Below are positions 5,999 through 8,324 of a DNA stretch of 8,324 nt, piece by piece. The notes beneath the pieces are model-generated. The model ran no database searches. It had not been told where the DNA came from and saw only the letters and a list, made by a program, of their open reading frames with translations. Numbering within the stretch: position 1 is the first letter of the stretch; each line of letters opens with the position of its first letter. The DNA comes from an uncultured Lachnospiraceae bacterium. GTDB taxonomy: Bacteria > Bacillota > Clostridia > Lachnospirales > Lachnospiraceae. The DNA is taken from assembly GCA_902782815.1 (NCBI GenBank), contig CACZOS010000346.1, positions 1 to 8,324 of the forward strand, in the 5' to 3' direction. The position numbers were made by a program, and so were the translations under genes.

Positions 5999-7816
5999 TC
6001 ATTCCTGGGGCAGACAGGCGAGGGCCAGACCGGTAGCAACCGCGTTGCGCGGTCCCTCGGTACCACGGATATTACCGCGGCCCGCTACGATATCATATTT
6101 ACCCAGAGCATCGGTGACCATGGTAGGGATCTCAAAATCAAGAGCGGATCCGCCTACCAGGACAACAAACTGGATATCCTTGGGATTACCGGTAGGACTT
6201 ACCATTGACAGGGCCCTGATGGCGTTAGTGACAAATACCTTCTTCTTGGCATTCTGGCGGATTTTCCTCACCTTCTCGATAGAGTCGATACCTTCCAGGG
6301 GTACCAGCTGCCCGTCTTCCTTGTACAGACATACCTTGGCGAAAACGTTGGGATCGATGGCCTTAGTCATGAACTGTACCGTTCCATCCTCATGACGGAT
6401 GTGGAAGAGACTCTCCACATTAACAAGGGGATATTTCTTCACATCCTCAGCCAGTTCAAAGTCATCCAGACCCAGCTCAGACTGAATAAGCAGAGATACC
6501 ATGTTTCCGGCTCCGGCAAGGTGAACCAGTTTTACTTTCCCTTCACGGTTGATGATTGAGGCATCCGTAGAACCGGCACCCATGTCCAGAATGGCAAGAG
6601 GTGTGCTGGTACCGGGTGTGGTAAGGGCTCCTTTAATAGCCATGTCCGCCTCAACACCGCCCACATATACCGGAACACGCAGTTTATTGGTCAGTTCCTG
6701 GGCAATCATCTCCATCTGGAGGCGGTCGGATTTGACCATGGCGGCGATGCCAACCGCATTCTCCAGAGAGAACTCGTCGGCAATTCCGCCCTTTACCTTC
6801 TGGGGATTGAAGGTATCCACAGCAAGAAGATCCTGAATCTTAACATCACGGGGATGCTTCTCGGTCAGCCTGGCCATAACACGACGGACATTATCCAGCA
6901 TATTTCCGGCATTGGTTCCTACTTCTCCTTCGATATCCTGTACTTCCGGTATCGTGGCAATGGCATCCATGATCTTCTCGGCACCTTCATCCACGTCCAC
7001 CGTCACGGATTTCTTCTCTCCGATGAAAGTGATGGTTCCTGCCTTGATGCTGCGTTCTTTAACATCACCCTGAGATGTCTTGATCACAACGCCCGAACGG
7101 GTTCCGATCAGAGACCGGGCAATGGGAACGATCCTCTTGGTCTCCTTGGGTCCGAGATTAAATAATGTGGCAATTCCATAGGGATTGGAAAGGGTCGAAA
7201 CCACACTGCCTACCGGCGCGACCTCGATGGCACACACCAGGTCAAGGGGAACTCTGTCAATCAGACGTACCTCATCTATAATGGGAATGGGGGTTTCCAG
7301 ACGATGGTTGATCAGATTTCCCTCATCAGTCTGGACGATGGCACCCTTTATGCTTACGTTTTTCTTGGCGGAATTAATGATATCCACAGCGTCCAGGAAA
7401 TTGACCGTGGACGGAATGACTGCAATGATATCCATAGGCTCCGTGATCTTAGGGATATCCGTGATCAATACGGAAGTTCCTACACCGATACCGATACCGC
7501 CCGGAGTAGAGGGATTATGGCCGATCACCGTAGATTCGGTGATGACGGTCTCGGAAATCGTCTCCATGGCAACATCGCCGATAACCGGGGCTGCTTCATT
7601 GATCCGGACTTCCTGAAGATCCGAATAATCCATACCCAGCTTTGCCAGGGCGTTCTTAAGGGAGTAAAAAACACCGCTGATGTTATCCAGGGTACCCTTG
7701 ATCCCGGTGGTGGGTCCGATCCCGCTGGCCAGGAATTCAATATCGCTTCCCTCGATCCTGGCGATGGCTACTTCTGTTGTTGCGTTTCCAATATCCACGC
7801 CTGCTACATATCTCAT
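5999..7816 (-). CDS. ddrA/pduG-like: Diol/glycerol dehydratase reactivase, large (alpha) subunit
   Basis: An ATP-dependent, Hsp70-like factor that removes damaged cobalamin from B12-dependent diol or glycerol dehydratase so that fresh adenosylcobalamin can bind; cytoplasmic or in microcompartments. At 605 residues it matches the usual length (about 605-610) and follows the PduG/DdrA sequence closely: phosphate-1 VDIGNATTEVA (7-17), the RINEAAPVIGDVAMETI segment (71-87), phosphate-2 LDMGAGSTDAS (410-420), adenosine motif VVLVGGSALDFEIP (551-564) and the terminal AGRGNIRGTEGPRNAVATGL. Thr104, Asp164 and Asp181 probably match the metal-site residues at the subunit interface known in DdrA. The start has GGAGGAG (7821-7827) 4 nt upstream. 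It has its own promoter and a terminator, so it is monocistronic. Neither the small subunit (DdrB/PduH) nor dehydratase genes (pduCDE/dhaB) are in the window, which is unusual. Family membership is very secure; the partner enzyme is unknown. Confidence 0.95.
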   Translation of the reverse strand: MRYVAGVDIGNATTEVAIARIEGSDIEFLASGIGPTTGIKGTLDNISGVFYSLKNALAKLGMDYSDLQEVRINEAAPVIGDVAMETISETVITESTVIGHNPSTPGGIGIGVGTSVLITDIPKITEPMDIIAVIPSTVNFLDAVDIINSAKKNVSIKGAIVQTDEGNLINHRLETPIPIIDEVRLIDRVPLDLVCAIEVAPVGSVVSTLSNPYGIATLFNLGPKETKRIVPIARSLIGTRSGVVIKTSQGDVKERSIKAGTITFIGEKKSVTVDVDEGAEKIMDAIATIPEVQDIEGEVGTNAGNMLDNVRRVMARLTEKHPRDVKIQDLLAVDTFNPQKVKGGIADEFSLENAVGIAAMVKSDRLQMEMIAQELTNKLRVPVYVGGVEADMAIKGALTTPGTSTPLAILDMGAGSTDASIINREGKVKLVHLAGAGNMVSLLIQSELGLDDFELAEDVKKYPLVNVESLFHIRHEDGTVQFMTKAIDPNVFAKVCLYKEDGQLVPLEGIDSIEKVRKIRQNAKKKVFVTNAIRALSMVSPTGNPKDIQFVVLVGGSALDFEIPTMVTDALGKYDIVAGRGNIRGTEGPRNAVATGLALACLPQE

Positions 7817-7941
7817 AAATCTCCTCCATCCTCTCTAGGTTCAGAGTAGGTCTTTTTTAGATAATACCTCTTTATAACAGTCAGAACACCAACAAAGAAA
7901 GTATTAAATCTCACATTTTTTGTGCATAATAATCTATATTG

Positions 7942-7970
7942 ATTATATCATCCCCCAAAAACAGGGTCAA
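7942..7970 (-). promoter_or_regulatory. Reactivase gene promoter
   Basis: On the minus strand TTGACC (7970 to 7965; five of six match) is followed by exactly 17 nt and a perfect TATAAT (7947 to 7942), which is itself preceded by TGA, the extended -10 form. This is a strong sigma-A-type promoter. The start is expected near 7935, giving a leader of about 118 nt. Confidence 0.8.
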
Positions 7971-8023
7971 ATAGTTGATACCATAAATATTTGATGAAAA
8001 AGATGAATTATCGACACTAAAAT

Positions 8024-8109
8024 TTGCATTAACCTTAATGAACAACGAAATATTGTAAAGAAAATGCAATTTTTTGTATTTTGATTTATCGCCTTGACAT
8101 TTGCGTTAA
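8024..8109. repeat. Operator-like repeats TTGCRTTAA between the divergent promoters
   Basis: TTGCATTAA (8024-8032) recurs as TTGCGTTAA (8101-8109), and the core is inverted as AATGCAA (8063-8069). The first copy overlaps a perfect inverted repeat, CATTAA-CC-TTAATG (8027-8040). The 8101-8109 copy falls in the spacer of the plus-strand promoter, a typical repressor position. The sequence is AT-rich, so chance is a real alternative. Confidence 0.3.
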
Positions 8110-8122
8110 ATCTCTGTAAAGT
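8094..8122 (+). promoter_or_regulatory. Promoter of the plus-strand secreted-protein gene
   Basis: A perfect TTGACA (8094-8099) is followed by 17 nt and TAAAGT (8117-8122; four of six match to TATAAT). Transcription would start near 8129, giving a leader of about 87 nt before the ATG at 8216. Confidence 0.6.
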
Positions 8123-8137
8123 AAAAAATGGATGTTC

Positions 8138-8154
8138 TCAAGCTTATGGCTTGA
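8138..8154 (+). promoter_or_regulatory. Leader hairpin of the plus-strand gene
   Basis: TCAAGC (8138-8143) and GCTTGA (8149-8154) form a perfect 6-bp stem with a 5-nt loop, about 9 nt after the predicted start. No T-run follows. I do not recognise a known riboswitch. It may be a 5' stabilising hairpin. Confidence 0.3.
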
Positions 8155-8215
8155 ACCCGATATATCACTTATCAATTCACCAAAAATACAAAAGAAAGGG
8201 GTCTTAAAAAAGAAT

Positions 8216-8324
8216 ATGAAAAAGAGTTTTAACATTTTAAAAACCTGTTTTGCTTTATTATTCCTGGCAATACTGGCATACGGCGTAAAGGCAGAAGCCG
8301 CCAATGTAGTCAATATTGATGTTA
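8216..8324 (+). CDS. Secreted protein, N-terminal fragment only (runs off the window)
   Basis: Thirty-six codons are visible. Residues 1-9 are basic (MKKSFNILK), residues 10-24 are a hydrophobic core, and KAEAA at 25-29 is a likely signal peptidase I site. No lipobox cysteine is at the cleavage point, so it is a secreted rather than a lipid-anchored protein. The frame is open to the last base. AAAGGGG (8195-8201) lies upstream, but 14 nt from the ATG, longer than usual. It is divergent from the reactivase gene and has its own promoter. Its mature function cannot be read from this window. Confidence 0.75.
   Translation, partial: MKKSFNILKTCFALLFLAILAYGVKAEAANVVNIDV

Larger units (their letters stand above)
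7817..8215. other. Divergent AT-rich intergenic region
   Basis: About 400 nt without a convincing gene. It carries a minus-strand promoter for the reactivase (7942-7970), a plus-strand promoter for the secreted protein (8094-8122), small repeats between them (8024-8109), and a leader hairpin (8138-8154). The reactivase leader is about 118 nt. I looked for a cobalamin riboswitch there because of the B12 link and saw no B12-box-like element; the leader is also too short for one. A minus-strand frame at 8086-8313 is rejected as a shadow of the signal peptide. Confidence 0.6.

Noticed and set aside
7304..7849. 181-residue plus-strand frame opposite the reactivase start
   Set aside because: Antisense to the highly conserved N terminus of the reactivase; it ends in the reactivase leader and shows no family signature.
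7817..7935. Cobalamin riboswitch before the reactivase
   Set aside because: Expected from the B12 link, but the leader is only about 118 nt and no B12-box-like segment or multi-stem fold was found by eye.
5963..7968. Ten-base inverted repeat GACCCTGTTT on both sides of the reactivase gene (5963-5972 and 7959-7968)
   Set aside because: Matches of this length are expected by chance in 8 kb. One copy is part of the -35 and spacer of the reactivase promoter, and there are no transposase or target-site duplications.
8086..8313. 75-residue minus-strand frame
   Set aside because: It overlaps the plus-strand promoter and signal peptide. Its hydrophobic Phe/Leu run is the complement of the lysine- and leucine-coding signal sequence, and no ribosome site is seen.

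Overview
The window looks like chromosomal DNA of a low-to-moderate GC Firmicute, most likely a gut Clostridia/Lachnospiraceae-type organism. The reasons are the sequence style of GlgB and the branched-chain aminotransferase, strong GGAGG-type ribosome sites, short AT-rich intergenic regions with TTGACA/TATAAT promoters, and a secreted protein of lysine-rich Big_2 Ig-like repeats joined to a cysteine peptidase. The taxonomic call is inference from protein style; no marker gene is present.

Five complete genes lie on the minus strand and one truncated gene on the plus strand. Reading the minus strand in transcription order from the right: (1) a diol/glycerol dehydratase reactivase large subunit (5999-7816), with a strong promoter of its own and an intrinsic terminator after it; (2) a small cytoplasmic SGNH/GDSL hydrolase (5194-5853); (3) 43 nt later, a secreted Ig-like-repeat protein with a C39-like peptidase domain (3312-5150), probably co-transcribed with the hydrolase; (4) a branched-chain amino-acid aminotransferase, ilvE (2136-3170), with a GTG start, its own promoter and a terminator; (5) a glycogen branching enzyme, glgB (39-1946), whose likely promoter sits directly against the ilvE terminator. 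At the right edge a divergent plus-strand gene (8216 to the end) encodes a secreted protein of which only the signal peptide and a few further residues are visible. The roughly 400-nt region between it and the reactivase gene holds two divergent promoters and several small inverted and direct repeats.

The genes do not form one pathway. glgB (glycogen), ilvE (Leu/Ile/Val metabolism) and the reactivase (B12-dependent diol dehydratase repair) are single genes separated from their usual partners. Three points deserve most attention. The first is the transcription signals between the reactivase and the SGNH gene: a promoter-like sequence is followed within about 45 nt by a strong terminator, leaving almost no room for another promoter. 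The second is the isolation of the reactivase from its small subunit and dehydratase. The third is the cysteine-rich Ig-repeat/C39-like secreted protein. I see no CRISPR array, tRNA, rRNA, insertion sequence, phage gene or defence system. Most of the window is ordinary core-type sequence, and I do not claim a new system.
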